Shown in pieces: positions 43,261 to 52,681 of a DNA stretch of 64,000 nucleotides (its first letter is position 1; each line of letters opens with the position of its first letter). Origin of the DNA: Bacteroidota bacterium (GTDB taxonomy: Bacteria > Bacteroidota > Bacteroidia > Flavobacteriales > Flavobacteriaceae); NCBI GenBank assembly GCA_024279425.1, contig JAJRRO010000116.1:62001-126000 (forward strand), written 5' to 3'. The translations under genes and the position numbers were made by a program. The notes below the pieces were generated by a model that did no database searches, had not been told where the DNA came from, and was given only the letters and a program-made list of their open reading frames with translations.

Positions 43261-43366
43261 GCCAAATTCTTAGCTAATGAAGGGCAAATATAAGCTAAAC
43301 AGAGGCACGGGAAATAGTGGCAAAATCATTTGGAGTACCTTAACAAAGTAAGCAGCCATATTTTGT

Positions 43367-43374
43367 TATATTTG
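43367..43374 (+). promoter_or_regulatory. Possible -7 element TATATTTG
   Basis: An exact TAnnTTTG match 21 nt before the FKBP ATG. No convincing -33 TTTG lies at the expected distance. Confidence 0.35.
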
Positions 43375-43395
43375 GGGCTAAAAAAAAGCAGCTTT

Positions 43396-43857
43396 ATGAA
43401 AAATATCGTGTACACCTTCGTTCTTATCCTTCTAGTTTCTTGTAATTTGGACAGTAAATCAGACGAAATCAAGGATTATCGGGAAATCAACGAAACTGAA
43501 ATTTTGGCCTATTTGGAAGACAACGATTTGGTGGCCCAAAAAAGTACCTCTGGTCTGTATTATATTATTGAGGAACTCGGTACTGGGGACCAACCTTCCA
43601 CCTCCTCCACTGTTACGGTGGCTTACAAAGGTTATTTCTTAAACGATAGTGTCTTTGATGAAAGTGCTGCCGAGGGTATTTCATTTAACCTACAACAGGT
43701 TATTCCAGGCTGGACAGAGGGTATAACTTATTTCAAGGAAGGGGGGTCTGGGATGTTGTTTGTTCCTTCGCATCTGGGATACGGTGCTCTTGACAATAGA
43801 GGGATTCCAGGTGGTTCGGTACTTATTTTCGAGATTACCTTACATTCTGTGGATTAA
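43396..43857 (+). CDS. FKBP-type peptidyl-prolyl isomerase lipoprotein
   Basis: Start at 43396 (153 aa) because MKNIVYTFVLILLVSC is a lipoprotein signal with Cys16; the longer frame from 43330 lacks one. Residues 55-152 are an FKBP domain: TVTVAYKGYFLNDSVFDES, IPGWTEGI, GSGMLFVPSHLGYG and the closing VLIFEITLHSV. It should catalyse cis-trans prolyl isomerisation on periplasmic or surface proteins. Confidence 0.92.
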   Translation: MKNIVYTFVLILLVSCNLDSKSDEIKDYREINETEILAYLEDNDLVAQKSTSGLYYIIEELGTGDQPSTSSTVTVAYKGYFLNDSVFDESAAEGISFNLQQVIPGWTEGITYFKEGGSGMLFVPSHLGYGALDNRGIPGGSVLIFEITLHSVD

Positions 43858-43980
43858 GCACAGTTTTAACTACCCAATTTTATACAAATCCGGACTTGGG
43901 GTTTTCGGTGTTGCTTATTTTCGTTACGTACCAATAAAATTGGATTACCCCATGAATAAGAATATTTTCTTTTTATTTTA

Positions 43981-44141
43981 GAGACCGTTTTGAATTCTAT
44001 CAATTGTTTTTCTATGACTCTTTTTGATGCAGCATGAGATAAAATAGATGATAATAGCAAGGCTACTTGAAGAGGTTTTAACAAAATGGTGCATCAAAAA
44101 TGGCCTATACAAATTCTAATCATAAAATTCAAAACAGTCTC
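43981..44141. mobile_element. MITE copy 2 (161 bp), core inverted
   Basis: The same termini as copies 1 and 3, but the outer arms are exchanged: its left arm is the reverse complement of the right arm of copy 1 and vice versa, while the core (GATAAAATAGATGATAATAG) keeps the orientation seen in copy 1. The flip points coincide with GATGC/GCATC. It lies 30 nt before the truncated DUF6268 gene. Confidence 0.82.
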
Positions 44142-44171
44142 TATGTTTTGAGCACACCTCTTTTCTCATAA

Positions 44172-44883
44172 AACTATATTGATTTGGGGGAATTATCGTT
44201 TATAACAGCACCTAATGGCACTTATGAAAACAATCTTGGCGACACCTCTATCAATGAATGGAACCTAGATGTAGACTTACCCTTGGTTTTAGACGAAAAG
44301 ACCACTTTGTTATTGGGCCTGTCTGGTAATAGTACGCGCTTGACATTACAGCCCACCAACGTCCCCAATCCTACTGAACTGATTACAATGGGTATTAAAA
44401 TTGGAATCCATAAAAAGTATTTCGATAAATTGAACGCTACATTTATGGCTATTCCAAGGGTCGCATCTGACTTTGCCAATGGTTTTGGTAAAGGCGTACA
44501 ACTAGGGTTCTTGGCCTTATTTAACACAAATAAAACGGCGTAATTAAAATACATTTTTGGTCTTTATACTAGCTTGGAAGAGTTTGGGTAACTCATATGC
44601 AGTTGATAACGTAAGTTATAGGAATGCGTACGTAAACAAAGCGTCAAATGATCTTATGCTGTACTATCAAGTAGGTTTATCGCAAAACCTGTTGTTCAGG
44701 GTCAACATGGGTTATGCTTTTTTTAGGTCTTATAGGGTGTTTGGAGAAGATGATAAGGTAGACGTATCAATTGCCTCAATCTATATTGGGGACGATAGAA
44801 CTATGTTGAACGCCGAAATCGGGGATGGCATTATTTTTAAGACTTCCTTGGTATACAGGTTTCATTTCACCAAAAAAGATTAG
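44172..44883 (+). pseudogene. DUF6268-like outer membrane protein, truncated and disrupted
   Basis: The remains of a beta-barrel-like gene. The first part (NYIDLGELSFITAPNGTYE, LPLVLDEKTTLLLGLSGN, GKGVQLGFLALFN) lacks any signal peptide or N-terminus. A TAA at 44541 interrupts NKTA, after which the same frame still reads LKYIFGLYTSLEEFG, as expected. Then an internal segment is missing, and another frame continues GNSYAVDNVSYRNAYVN to the C-terminal SLVYRFHFTKKD at 44883. The missing N-terminus coincides with MITE copy 2 just upstream. The family call is by resemblance. Confidence 0.7.
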
Positions 44884-44939
44884 GCCTAATAGGCCAGAAT
44901 TCTCTTCCTTGGCAGAATTTTAGTGGATTTCAATAAAAA

Positions 44940-44961
44940 AACCTCCTTTTGAAGGGAGGTT
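44940..44961 (-). terminator. Intrinsic terminator for 44990-45343 gene
   Basis: A 7-bp stem (44940-44946 with 44955-44961) with a run of A before it on the plus strand, which is a T-tract on the minus strand, 28 nt after the minus-strand stop. Confidence 0.75.
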
Positions 44962-44989
44962 CCGTTAAATTTGGTTGGTTAACGGTAGT

Positions 44990-45343
44990 TTAATTTTGAG
45001 CTTGATCTTCTATAAATTCAATATCGGCAACTGCCCTATTGAGTCTATCCGAAAACGGATTTCTAATAAGTTCTCTCAAAAATCGTTGCCTTTTTCTATC
45101 TGATATATCCAGCGTATTCAATATGCCCCTTCTTCGTTTGATTGTCGTAAGCCGTTCTTGTTTTAAGCGTATACGCTCATTTACACTAAGGACCATTGCG
45201 GGCTCGTATTGTGCCATGACGGTATGCTTTTGAACTTTAAAGGTTTCGTTTTCCGAATCAGGCACAATATCCTGGGCAGATACCCCAAAAGAGAACACAA
45301 CATAAAATATGGATCCTAAGGTCCATAGGCGAATTTTTTTCAT
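44990..45343 (-). CDS. Small exported protein of unknown function
   Basis: A 117-residue protein with signal MKKIRLWTLGSIFYVVFSFGVSAQ. The mature part is helical and basic (SVNERIRLKQERLTTIKRRRG, RKRQRFLRELIRNPFSDRL). No family recognised. It has its own terminator at 44940. The size, export and charged helices resemble the 45617 protein, but the sequences do not align well. Confidence 0.7.
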   Translation of the reverse strand: MKKIRLWTLGSIFYVVFSFGVSAQDIVPDSENETFKVQKHTVMAQYEPAMVLSVNERIRLKQERLTTIKRRRGILNTLDISDRKRQRFLRELIRNPFSDRLNRAVADIEFIEDQAQN

Positions 45344-45545
45344 TGTAATATCATATAAAGTCTCGACTATAAATGTACCAAATTCTATCGCCTAACCCTA
45401 GCGCATGGCCTATGCTACAACGAGTATTTCCTTCACTTTATCGGTTAATACACCTCAACTAACACAAAGGCATTCAGTACGTTGCATTTTGGTAAGGGGT
45501 TATGGTGTTTTTAGGTCACATCTAAAACCAAAAATACCGGACCTA

Positions 45546-45596
45546 AAAAAACCGATACATCTAAATCAGGGAAATCCAATTCAATGCATCGGTTTT
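45546..45596 (-). terminator. Intrinsic terminator for 45617-45958 gene
   Basis: A stem of about 13 bp with one mismatch (right arm 45584-45596). On the minus strand it runs into a T-tract, 20 nt after the stop. Confidence 0.65.
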
Positions 45597-45616
45597 AAAT
45601 CAATTTATACGGCCCT

Positions 45617-45958
45617 TTAAGGCTGTAATTTCATTTTGGCCTTTAGGTATTTTTTATATTGCCCTTTAGACAGCATGGCTGCCATATCTTCATTTTCCTG
45701 CATAGTAAGCTGTTTCAACATTACTTTTTTATCCCCGTCGGAAACATTTAGCACCTTGGTCTTCGCCTTTCGCATCATATAACTAGCCACAACTTTCTCA
45801 AATTGTGAAATTTGCTCGGAATCCAACCTTAAATCGGCTTGGTATTTTTTGGTCAATTCCTTGGCCTTGGTTATCACATCACCTTCCTGAAAGATGGTAA
45901 TCGTAGCGCTAGCTTGTTGTAAAAACAGCAAGCTGAAAAATAAAATAAGATGTTTCAT
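45617..45958 (-). CDS. Small exported helical protein
   Basis: A 113-residue protein with signal MKHLILFFSLLFLQQASA. Mature region: ELTKKYQADLRLDSEQISQF and QLTMQENEDMAAMLSKGQYKKYLKAK, a pattern like the DUF4168/Spy-type small periplasmic helical proteins of Bacteroidota in which a helical pair ends in a YxKYL motif. The role may be periplasmic chaperone or stress response; unproven. Confidence 0.72.
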   Translation of the reverse strand: MKHLILFFSLLFLQQASATITIFQEGDVITKAKELTKKYQADLRLDSEQISQFEKVVASYMMRKAKTKVLNVSDGDKKVMLKQLTMQENEDMAAMLSKGQYKKYLKAKMKLQP

Positions 45959-46126
45959 GTTTAGTCGATTTTAAATGATATAGTGTTATACAATGGTTTC
46001 TTTTACAGAACATAAGGTATAAAAAAACGGCGTACTACAACGACCAACGTAACGTTTTTTACACCCGTACAATATGCAAGTCAAAAAAAATAATCCAATA
46101 AAAAAGTTCATTATTACTTTACAAAA

Positions 46127-47107
46127 ATGATGCTTACCTTCGTGCCTTCAAAATTGGATTTGACTATGTGGGTATGGATTTTGTTCATCTTTTTGGTGAT
46201 ACTATTTTTAGCTCTTGACCTGGGGGTGTTCCATAAGGAGGAACATGTAATAAGGAGTAAGGAAGCTGGCATATGGACGGCCATTTGGATTACTGTTGCC
46301 TTAGGTTTCAGCGGTGTGATCTATTGGTTGTTCTCTGCAGGACTTGTCGATAATTCAACTGGCCTGACTCCTAGCAATGCAGTCCTGAAGTACATTACAG
46401 GATATCTTATTGAATTGTCATTAAGTATCGACAATGTTTTTGTCATTGCCGTTATCTTCCAAGCCTTTAAGATTCCGCCCTTGTACCAACACCGGGTCTT
46501 ATTTTGGGGTATACTGGGTGCCATAGTCTTTCGTGGCTTGATGATTTTCTTTGGTGTTGCCCTTATTACCAAATTTGATTGGATCATCTACGTTTTCGGC
46601 ATATTCCTGTTATATACGGCTTTCAAGATGTTGAAAGCCGATGATTCTGACTTTAACCCCAAGACATCTTTTGTCTTTAAGCAGATAAAAAAAATATACC
46701 CGATAACAAGTACCATACAAGGCAATGATTTTTTTGTAAATCGAATAGGAATCACCGCAGCCACTCCTCTTTTTGTGGCGCTGATCATCATCGAACTTAC
46801 CGATGTACTTTTTGCATTGGACAGTATTCCTGCCATACTTGCGATAACCGCTGACCCCTTTATAGTCTTTAGTTCCAATATTCTTGCTATCCTAGGTCTA
46901 CGATCTATGTATTTCCTGATTTCACGAATGCTGGCCAAGTTCCGTTTTATAAATTATAGCTTAGTAATCATTTTGGCATTTGTAGGCCTTAAAATGCTGT
47001 TCTCACACCAAATAGAACTTGCAGAATGGGTGTCGTTGTCGGTGATATTCGCTTCGTTGGTGGGTGGTATTGTGGCTTCCTTGGCCATTCCTGAAAAAAA
47101 GGAATAA
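46127..47107 (+). CDS. TerC/Alx-family membrane protein
   Basis: A 326-residue protein with nine predicted helices. TerC signatures: LFLALDLGVFHKEEHVI, LSIDNVFVIAVIF, LIELTDVLFALDSIPAILA (acidic residues within membrane helices) and LRSMYFLI. TerC/Alx proteins transport Mn2+ or other metals, or support metallation of exported proteins. The length matches Alx. It ends in the bidirectional terminator at 47108. Confidence 0.93.
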   Translation: MMLTFVPSKLDLTMWVWILFIFLVILFLALDLGVFHKEEHVIRSKEAGIWTAIWITVALGFSGVIYWLFSAGLVDNSTGLTPSNAVLKYITGYLIELSLSIDNVFVIAVIFQAFKIPPLYQHRVLFWGILGAIVFRGLMIFFGVALITKFDWIIYVFGIFLLYTAFKMLKADDSDFNPKTSFVFKQIKKIYPITSTIQGNDFFVNRIGITAATPLFVALIIIELTDVLFALDSIPAILAITADPFIVFSSNILAILGLRSMYFLISRMLAKFRFINYSLVIILAFVGLKMLFSHQIELAEWVSLSVIFASLVGGIVASLAIPEKKE

Positions 47108-47137
47108 AAAATCCCGACAAAAAATTGCCGGGATTTT
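47108..47137. terminator. Bidirectional terminator between terC and ompA-like genes
   Basis: A 9-bp perfect stem (47108-47116 with 47129-47137, AAAATCCCG/CGGGATTTT) and a 12-nt loop separate two convergent genes, with A and T runs on the outer sides. Confidence 0.8.
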
Positions 47138-47155
47138 AGATGAAGTAGGTTAAGT

Positions 47156-47851
47156 TTAATTTTTGGTTTTCTGTATTGCCTCTTCCTTTAAGGCTGTGCT
47201 GGCAACAATTGCCAATTCAACACGACGGTTTTTAGATTTGCCCTCTGCTGTGGAATTATCGGCCTTAGGCTGATTCTCCCCATACCATTTCGTGGTGAAT
47301 CTACCAGGGGTAATCCCCTGTGCTATCAAATAATTTGTGACAGATTCAGCACGCTGCTGTGAAAGCGTCATATTATAGGTATCAGATCCCGCACTATCCG
47401 TATGTCCTTCGACCAAAATATTGCTTTTTGGATATTCCTTGAAAATCCCTGCCAATTTATCCAAAGTACTTGCCGATGTTCCTTTTACATTAGATTTGTT
47501 CGTATCAAAATATACCCCAGCATCTTCAGTAAAGGTAACGTTTATGCCCTCTCCTACCCGGGTTACTTCAGCCCCTGGAATTTCCTCTTCAATACGTTCT
47601 GCCTGGCGATCCATGCGATCACCAATATATCCACCAGCAACGCCACCGACCACGGCTCCTATGATTGCCCCGAGCGCCGTATTGTTTCCCTTACCTATGT
47701 TGTTTCCCAGTATTCCACCGATTACAGCTCCACCCGAAGCTCCGATCACGGCACCTTTTTGTTTGTTGTTGGCATTTCTAGTAGCACTACAGCCTGTTAT
47801 CAAAGCCATACATATAAACACATAGATACTTTTTCTAACTATACTCTTCAT
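47156..47851 (-). CDS. OmpA-family lipoprotein with glycine-zipper segment
   Basis: Start at 47851 (231 aa): MKSIVRKSIYVFICMALITGC is a lipoprotein signal with Cys21, and starting there leaves a 4-nt gap to the lipocalin gene instead of an overlap. Residues 30-80 are Gly-zipper repeats (GAVIGASGGAVIGGILGNNI) likely to insert in the membrane. Residues 115-225 are an OmpA C-terminal peptidoglycan-binding domain (ILVEGHTDSAGSDTYN, LSQQRAESVTNYLIAQG, NRRVELAI). It anchors outer membrane to cell wall. Confidence 0.93.
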   Translation of the reverse strand: MKSIVRKSIYVFICMALITGCSATRNANNKQKGAVIGASGGAVIGGILGNNIGKGNNTALGAIIGAVVGGVAGGYIGDRMDRQAERIEEEIPGAEVTRVGEGINVTFTEDAGVYFDTNKSNVKGTSASTLDKLAGIFKEYPKSNILVEGHTDSAGSDTYNMTLSQQRAESVTNYLIAQGITPGRFTTKWYGENQPKADNSTAEGKSKNRRVELAIVASTALKEEAIQKTKN

Positions 47852-47855
47852 TATA

Positions 47856-48338
47856 TTATTTTTTTGTGAAATTATATACGATGGTAACTGTTTCACTATC
47901 GACTTTATTGTTCGATTTCAAGGTCATTGCTCGTTCTGTCAATGCCGTTATATTGAGACGGTACCCCAATCCTCCTGAAATATCCTTATTTTTTTCGTCA
48001 ATAAATTTGAATTGAAGCTGACTGGTATAATTTTCTTCCCTGTCTACAACCGACCAACGAATATAACGGTCCCCAGCCTGGCATAAGGTTGAAGGCGCAA
48101 TCGTATACCTGCCGGTACTGTTGTTATCCCTGAAAAACCAATTACTGCCTTCAAAACAAATATCCTCCGCATCATTGAACAAAGTAGCTTTGAAATTGCC
48201 GGTGTTATTTTCATAGGACACATCATTGAGTATCCAGGTTCCACTTAAAAGGTTTCGTTTTTTATGTACAGCTTTAGAAACTGAACATGAAGTTGCAAGA
48301 ATAGATACTGCCGAAAACAGCAAGAACATTTTTTTCAT
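47856..48338 (-). CDS. Lipocalin-like lipoprotein
   Basis: A 160-residue protein with signal ending LATSC (Cys18). The lipocalin-type opening LLSGTWILNDVSYENN and eight alternating strands ending ETVTIVYNFTKK suggest a small beta-barrel for a hydrophobic ligand. It is the first gene of a pair with the OmpA-like gene 4 nt downstream, a recurrent arrangement in Flavobacteriia. Confidence 0.82.
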   Translation of the reverse strand: MKKMFLLFSAVSILATSCSVSKAVHKKRNLLSGTWILNDVSYENNTGNFKATLFNDAEDICFEGSNWFFRDNNSTGRYTIAPSTLCQAGDRYIRWSVVDREENYTSQLQFKFIDEKNKDISGGLGYRLNITALTERAMTLKSNNKVDSETVTIVYNFTKK

Positions 48339-48560
48339 ATTCCTGATTTATGGTTAGGGAATATATACGCAAGCAAGAAGCAAATGGATGTATGTTTTCG
48401 ATAAGAGGTCAAACAAAATAGTATTCGACATGCCGCGCCCAAAAAAAATAGTTGCGGCTAACACTTCTTTTAGACCCATGCTATATAATCTTTGGGTAAG
48501 GCCTTTATCAATTTCCCTGTTAGTTTTCTGAAAAAAGCGGATAGCCGATCAAGGAAAGTT

Positions 48561-49454
48561 TTATCTCCATTGAATGAGAGATAGTCCTAATCCAAAAGTG
48601 GTCTGCTTATGGTTATAATCGATAAGGCTTTCACCATACCCATGAAACAATTGGACATGAATTTGCAGCAAGTCCCATACTTTTACTGCATAATCCATGG
48701 TGATGCTTCCCCGGCTGCGCTCTCCTCCGCGCATAGAGTGCCTCATTTCCATACTCAGGTTATAGCTTCCTTTAGAGAAGGCCGTTACCAACTCAACCCG
48801 ACCCAAATAGTTTTCTATTCCAGGGTTGTTGTCTTCGATGGCCTCCTCTTGTATACGCCACCAAGGCCGTGCGACTACACTCCATGATGGACTTTCCCAC
48901 CCAAATTGGGCTACTACCCGATTCCAACTCCTTGAAAGCGGATTAGACCTTCCATTGCTTTGATGGTTGATGCCAATACCTGCAAAAATGCCATTCAAGC
49001 CCAAAAATCTATAGGCAGTGGGAATGGTCAGCATTATTTCGGGTTCATAGTTAGTCTCCCGAAAGGGTCTTGAAATATCAGCATTATACAATTGCCATCT
49101 AGAGGATTGGGTATATCCTACCCATAAAGTACCATCTATTTTAGGGCCGAACACGTTTGGTATGGCCCGTGCCTTAAAACTAAGCTGAAATTTAAGCTCT
49201 GTATTCGAAAAAGATAGCGGGTCTTGCACCTCGTTCAAAGGATTGGCACTTGAAGGACGGTTATTGATATCTGAACTGTAATTGGCCAAAAGAAAATATA
49301 CGGGCTTATAGGGGACTATTTTAAAAAGTTTTGTACTGTCGTCCTTTATTTGCCAGCGTTGTGATAGCATACCTCCCATATCGTGGATCAGCGTTTGTGA
49401 AAAGCCCGAAAAGTATGTGAAAACAAGAAGGCAAATAATGGTGATCGGTTTCAT
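48561..49454 (-). CDS. pldA: Outer-membrane phospholipase A
   Basis: A 297-residue OMPLA with signal MKPITIICLLVFTYFSGFSQ. The catalytic triad is complete: His164 and Ser166 in NHQSNGR and Asn178 in RSWNR, with the 2- and 12-residue spacing of E. coli OMPLA. A 12-strand barrel ends QTTFGLGLSLIQWR. It hydrolyses phospholipids that reach the outer leaflet. Confidence 0.92.
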   Translation of the reverse strand: MKPITIICLLVFTYFSGFSQTLIHDMGGMLSQRWQIKDDSTKLFKIVPYKPVYFLLANYSSDINNRPSSANPLNEVQDPLSFSNTELKFQLSFKARAIPNVFGPKIDGTLWVGYTQSSRWQLYNADISRPFRETNYEPEIMLTIPTAYRFLGLNGIFAGIGINHQSNGRSNPLSRSWNRVVAQFGWESPSWSVVARPWWRIQEEAIEDNNPGIENYLGRVELVTAFSKGSYNLSMEMRHSMRGGERSRGSITMDYAVKVWDLLQIHVQLFHGYGESLIDYNHKQTTFGLGLSLIQWR

Positions 49455-49563
49455 AGGCTGTATTTCTTAAATTGAGAACTGTAGTTGATATAGACAGCAT
49501 CCCGCCCTATTTTTATGGGAAATAAAATGGGCCGCGAAAATCACACAACTTGCCTTTCCGACT

Positions 49564-51540
49564 TTAATAGGCCAATAATTCCTTGAGTGCGATTTCGAAA
49601 CGGGATTTCGGCAAATAGATATCCTCTAGGTTTTTTGCAAACGGAATCGGTGTTTCCAGGCTTCCAACGCGTTTTACGGGCGCATCTAAATACTCAAAAC
49701 AATTTTCCATGACCATAGCCGAAATATCGCTGGCAATTCCGCCAAAAAGACTGTCCTCATGCAAGATAACTAGCTTTCCTGTCTTTCTTACTGAAGTATA
49801 TACAGTCTCAATATCGAGTGGTTGCAAGGAACATAAATCAATCAAATCCGCGGCAATGTCTGAATTATTTTCAAGGACTTCCAAAGCCCAATGTACGCCT
49901 ATACCATAAGTAACGATTGAAATGGCATCACCCTCTTTGAGGATGTTGGCCCTACCTATTTCAAGTGTATAATAATCCATCGGGACGTTTTGGTAAATAC
50001 TACGGTATAGGGCTTTATGTTCAAAGAACAGCACTGGGTTGGGGTCATTGATGGCCGCGGCCAGCAATCCTTTTGCATCATAAGGAAAAGCAGGATATAT
50101 TACTTTTAAACCTGGCGTTTTGGTAAACCACGCCTCATTGGTCTGGGAATGGAAAGGACCAGCCGCTACCCCGCCCCCACAAGGCATTCTAATGACCACA
50201 TCGGCATTCTCGGCCCAGCGGTAATAAGATTTGGCCAAATAATTGACGATCGGGTTGAATCCTGTACTGGCAAAATCAGCGAATTGCATTTCCATTACGG
50301 CTTTCATTCCGTTGATAGACAAACCCATTGCAGCCGACACTATGGCCGACTCGCAAATAGGCGTATTACGCACCCGTTCCTTGCCAAAGGTCTCCATAAA
50401 TCCTTCCGTGATTTTAAAGACCCCACCATAGTCGGCTATATCCTGGCCCATGATGACCAAGTTGTCATGCTTTTCCATAGACTGTTTCAGTCCGTCTGAA
50501 ATTGCATCCACGAGTCTGATGTTATTTACAATTTTATTTGGTTTAATATCCTCAAAAACAGCCTTTTCATAATCATTACTTAATTCTTTAATTTCAGTAC
50601 TTGAAACGGCATTTTCGTTAAATGCCACTTTTAGATTTTCATCAATCTCATGAATAATCTCCTTTTTAAATAACACCTCCTGTTCTTCGGTAAGAATGTT
50701 TTCATTGCGCAAATGTTCCACAAAATTTTCCAATGGGTCCTTGGCCGCCCACTGGTCCATTAATTCACGGGGCACATATTTGGTGCCACTGGCTTCTTCG
50801 TGTCCACGCATTCTAAATGTCTTGAACTCTACCAACACGGGCCTAGGCTCCTTTCTGATACTTTTACAGAGTTTGTCTATTTGTGTATACACCTCAAGAA
50901 TGTTATTACCATCAATACTATGCGATTCCATTCCGTAGCCTATTCCTTTATCGGCCAAATGTTCGCATTTGAATTGCTCATTTATGGGCGTCGACAGTCC
51001 GTAACCATTATTTTCGATACAAAAGAGTACAGGAAGGTCCCAAACGGCGGCCACGTTCAAGGCTTCATGAAAATCACCTTCACTGGTCCCGCCTTCACCT
51101 GTGAACACCGTAGTAACCCGCTTTTGCTCTTGAAGAATGTCGGCAAGGGCAATGCCATCGGCCACACCCAATTGCGGCCCGAGATGGGAAATCATCCCCA
51201 CGATCTTATATTCCTGTGTACCAAAATGAAAACTACGATCACGTCCGTTTGTAAATCCGTTGGCCTTACCCTGCCATTGTGAGAACAAGCGGTTTAGCGG
51301 AATACCCCTAGTCGTGAATACCCCTAAATTGCGATGCATGGGTAGAATGTATTCCTCAGTATCCATAGCCATGGCAACGCCCACGGAAATCGCCTCTTGA
51401 CCAATTCCACTAAACCATTTCGAAATCTTTCCCTGACGAAGAAGAATCAACATTTTCTCCTCTATCATCCTAGGTTTCAGCATAGCTTTGTAAAGACTTA
51501 ACTTTAGCTCATTACTTACATTGTACTTGGCGTATTGCAT
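49564..51540 (-). CDS. Fused 2-oxoacid dehydrogenase E1 alpha-beta subunit
   Basis: A 658-residue fusion. Residues 15-320 are E1 alpha with a thiamine-diphosphate motif (GEGGTSEGDFHEALN...ENNGYGLSTP) and a phosphorylation-loop-like YGMESHSIDGNN. Residues 335-658 are E1 beta (MGQDIADYGGVFKITEGF, ICESAIVSAAMGLSINGM, VILHEDSLFGGIASDI). E1 decarboxylates branched-chain 2-oxoacids or pyruvate; fused E1 proteins are usual in Bacteroidota and typically branched-chain type. No E2 or E3 gene is adjacent. Divergent from the oxygenase gene. Confidence 0.92.
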   Translation of the reverse strand: MQYAKYNVSNELKLSLYKAMLKPRMIEEKMLILLRQGKISKWFSGIGQEAISVGVAMAMDTEEYILPMHRNLGVFTTRGIPLNRLFSQWQGKANGFTNGRDRSFHFGTQEYKIVGMISHLGPQLGVADGIALADILQEQKRVTTVFTGEGGTSEGDFHEALNVAAVWDLPVLFCIENNGYGLSTPINEQFKCEHLADKGIGYGMESHSIDGNNILEVYTQIDKLCKSIRKEPRPVLVEFKTFRMRGHEEASGTKYVPRELMDQWAAKDPLENFVEHLRNENILTEEQEVLFKKEIIHEIDENLKVAFNENAVSSTEIKELSNDYEKAVFEDIKPNKIVNNIRLVDAISDGLKQSMEKHDNLVIMGQDIADYGGVFKITEGFMETFGKERVRNTPICESAIVSAAMGLSINGMKAVMEMQFADFASTGFNPIVNYLAKSYYRWAENADVVIRMPCGGGVAAGPFHSQTNEAWFTKTPGLKVIYPAFPYDAKGLLAAAINDPNPVLFFEHKALYRSIYQNVPMDYYTLEIGRANILKEGDAISIVTYGIGVHWALEVLENNSDIAADLIDLCSLQPLDIETVYTSVRKTGKLVILHEDSLFGGIASDISAMVMENCFEYLDAPVKRVGSLETPIPFAKNLEDIYLPKSRFEIALKELLAY

Positions 51541-51640
51541 GTGGTATTTCTAGAAAGGAATTGTTAAAACAGAGTAAATGTAACAAAAAAGGCGGCATAT
51601 ACATCAACGATCTCCTCCCATGAATATCCACAAGAAATTG

Positions 51641-51648
51641 TATTTTTG
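51641..51648 (+). promoter_or_regulatory. Possible -7 element TATTTTTG
   Basis: A TAnnTTTG match 21 nt before the oxygenase ATG, in the divergent intergenic region. No clear -33 element. Confidence 0.3.
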
Positions 51649-51669
51649 AATCAACTTTAATAAACCATC

Positions 51670-52620
51670 ATGAGCGGCGTACCCAGCGTAGATTTACAGG
51701 ATTTTATTTCCAAAGACCCTAAGAGAAAACAAAAATTCATCACGGAAATAGGAAATGCGTTCGAGCAGATTGGTTTTGTGGCACTGGGCGGTCATTTTTT
51801 ATCCGACGGCTTGGTTGATGATCTTTATAGTGAAATCAAAAATTTCTTTAATCTTCCCCAAGAAACCAAAGATACATACGAGATTAAAGGGATTGGAGGT
51901 CAACGGGGCTATACCTCCTTTGGAAAGGAACATGCAAAGGGAAGAAAAGAAGGTGATTTAAAGGAGTTTTGGCATTTCGGCCAATATGTGGTCGATGATT
52001 CAAGGTTGAAAGCTGAATACCCTCATAATGTGGTTGTAACCGAGCTGAACAATTTTAACCCTGTAGGGAAGGAAACCTATAGAATGCTGGAAAAAACAGC
52101 CCAATATGTATTGCGGGCCTTGGCATTGCACTTACACCTTGATGAAAACTATTTTGATAGGTTTATTAAGAACGGTAACTCGATTTTAAGACCCATACAC
52201 TATCCGCCCATTACCCATGAACCCAAAAATGCAGTACGTGCTGCGGCCCATGGTGATATAAACCTGATTACCTTACTCATGGGTGCCCATGGACGTGGCC
52301 TCCAGGTTATGAACCACGGCGGTGAATGGTTGGATGCCATTGCGCAGCCCAATCAATTAATGATAAATGTAGGCGATATGCTATCCAGACTCACCAATAA
52401 TAAATTGAAGTCAACCCTTCATCAAGTTGTGAATCCGCCAAGGGAATTGTGGGGCACATCGCGCTACTCCATTCCATTTTTCATGCATCCCATAAGCGAA
52501 ATGCCCTTGAATTGTTTGGATAACTGTATGGATGAGAACAATCCCAAAGCGTTTGAAGATATCACGGCTGGCGAATTCCTTCATGAGCGGCTGATTGAAT
52601 TGGGGCTGATAAAGGAATAA
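51670..52620 (+). CDS. Isopenicillin-N-synthase-like Fe(II)/2-oxoglutarate oxygenase
   Basis: A 316-residue protein with an N-terminal DIOX_N region (VPSVDLQDF...AFEQIGFVALGGH) and a C-terminal double-stranded beta-helix. Iron ligands are His194 and Asp196 (AAHGDINL) and His251 (TLHQVVNPP). Arg265 and Ser267 (RYS) bind the 2-oxoglutarate carboxylate. Homologues hydroxylate or desaturate small molecules; the substrate here is unknown. Confidence 0.9.
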   Translation: MSGVPSVDLQDFISKDPKRKQKFITEIGNAFEQIGFVALGGHFLSDGLVDDLYSEIKNFFNLPQETKDTYEIKGIGGQRGYTSFGKEHAKGRKEGDLKEFWHFGQYVVDDSRLKAEYPHNVVVTELNNFNPVGKETYRMLEKTAQYVLRALALHLHLDENYFDRFIKNGNSILRPIHYPPITHEPKNAVRAAAHGDINLITLLMGAHGRGLQVMNHGGEWLDAIAQPNQLMINVGDMLSRLTNNKLKSTLHQVVNPPRELWGTSRYSIPFFMHPISEMPLNCLDNCMDENNPKAFEDITAGEFLHERLIELGLIKE

Positions 52621-52681
52621 TCTTAACCTTTACCGCTTGACGTTATGCAAGTGGCACCTTATTAATAAATCAAAATATACT

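Noticed and set aside
47402-47869. Long plus-strand frames opposite the OmpA-like gene
   Set aside because: The minus strand encodes a complete OmpA domain with signal peptide; the plus frames have no family features.
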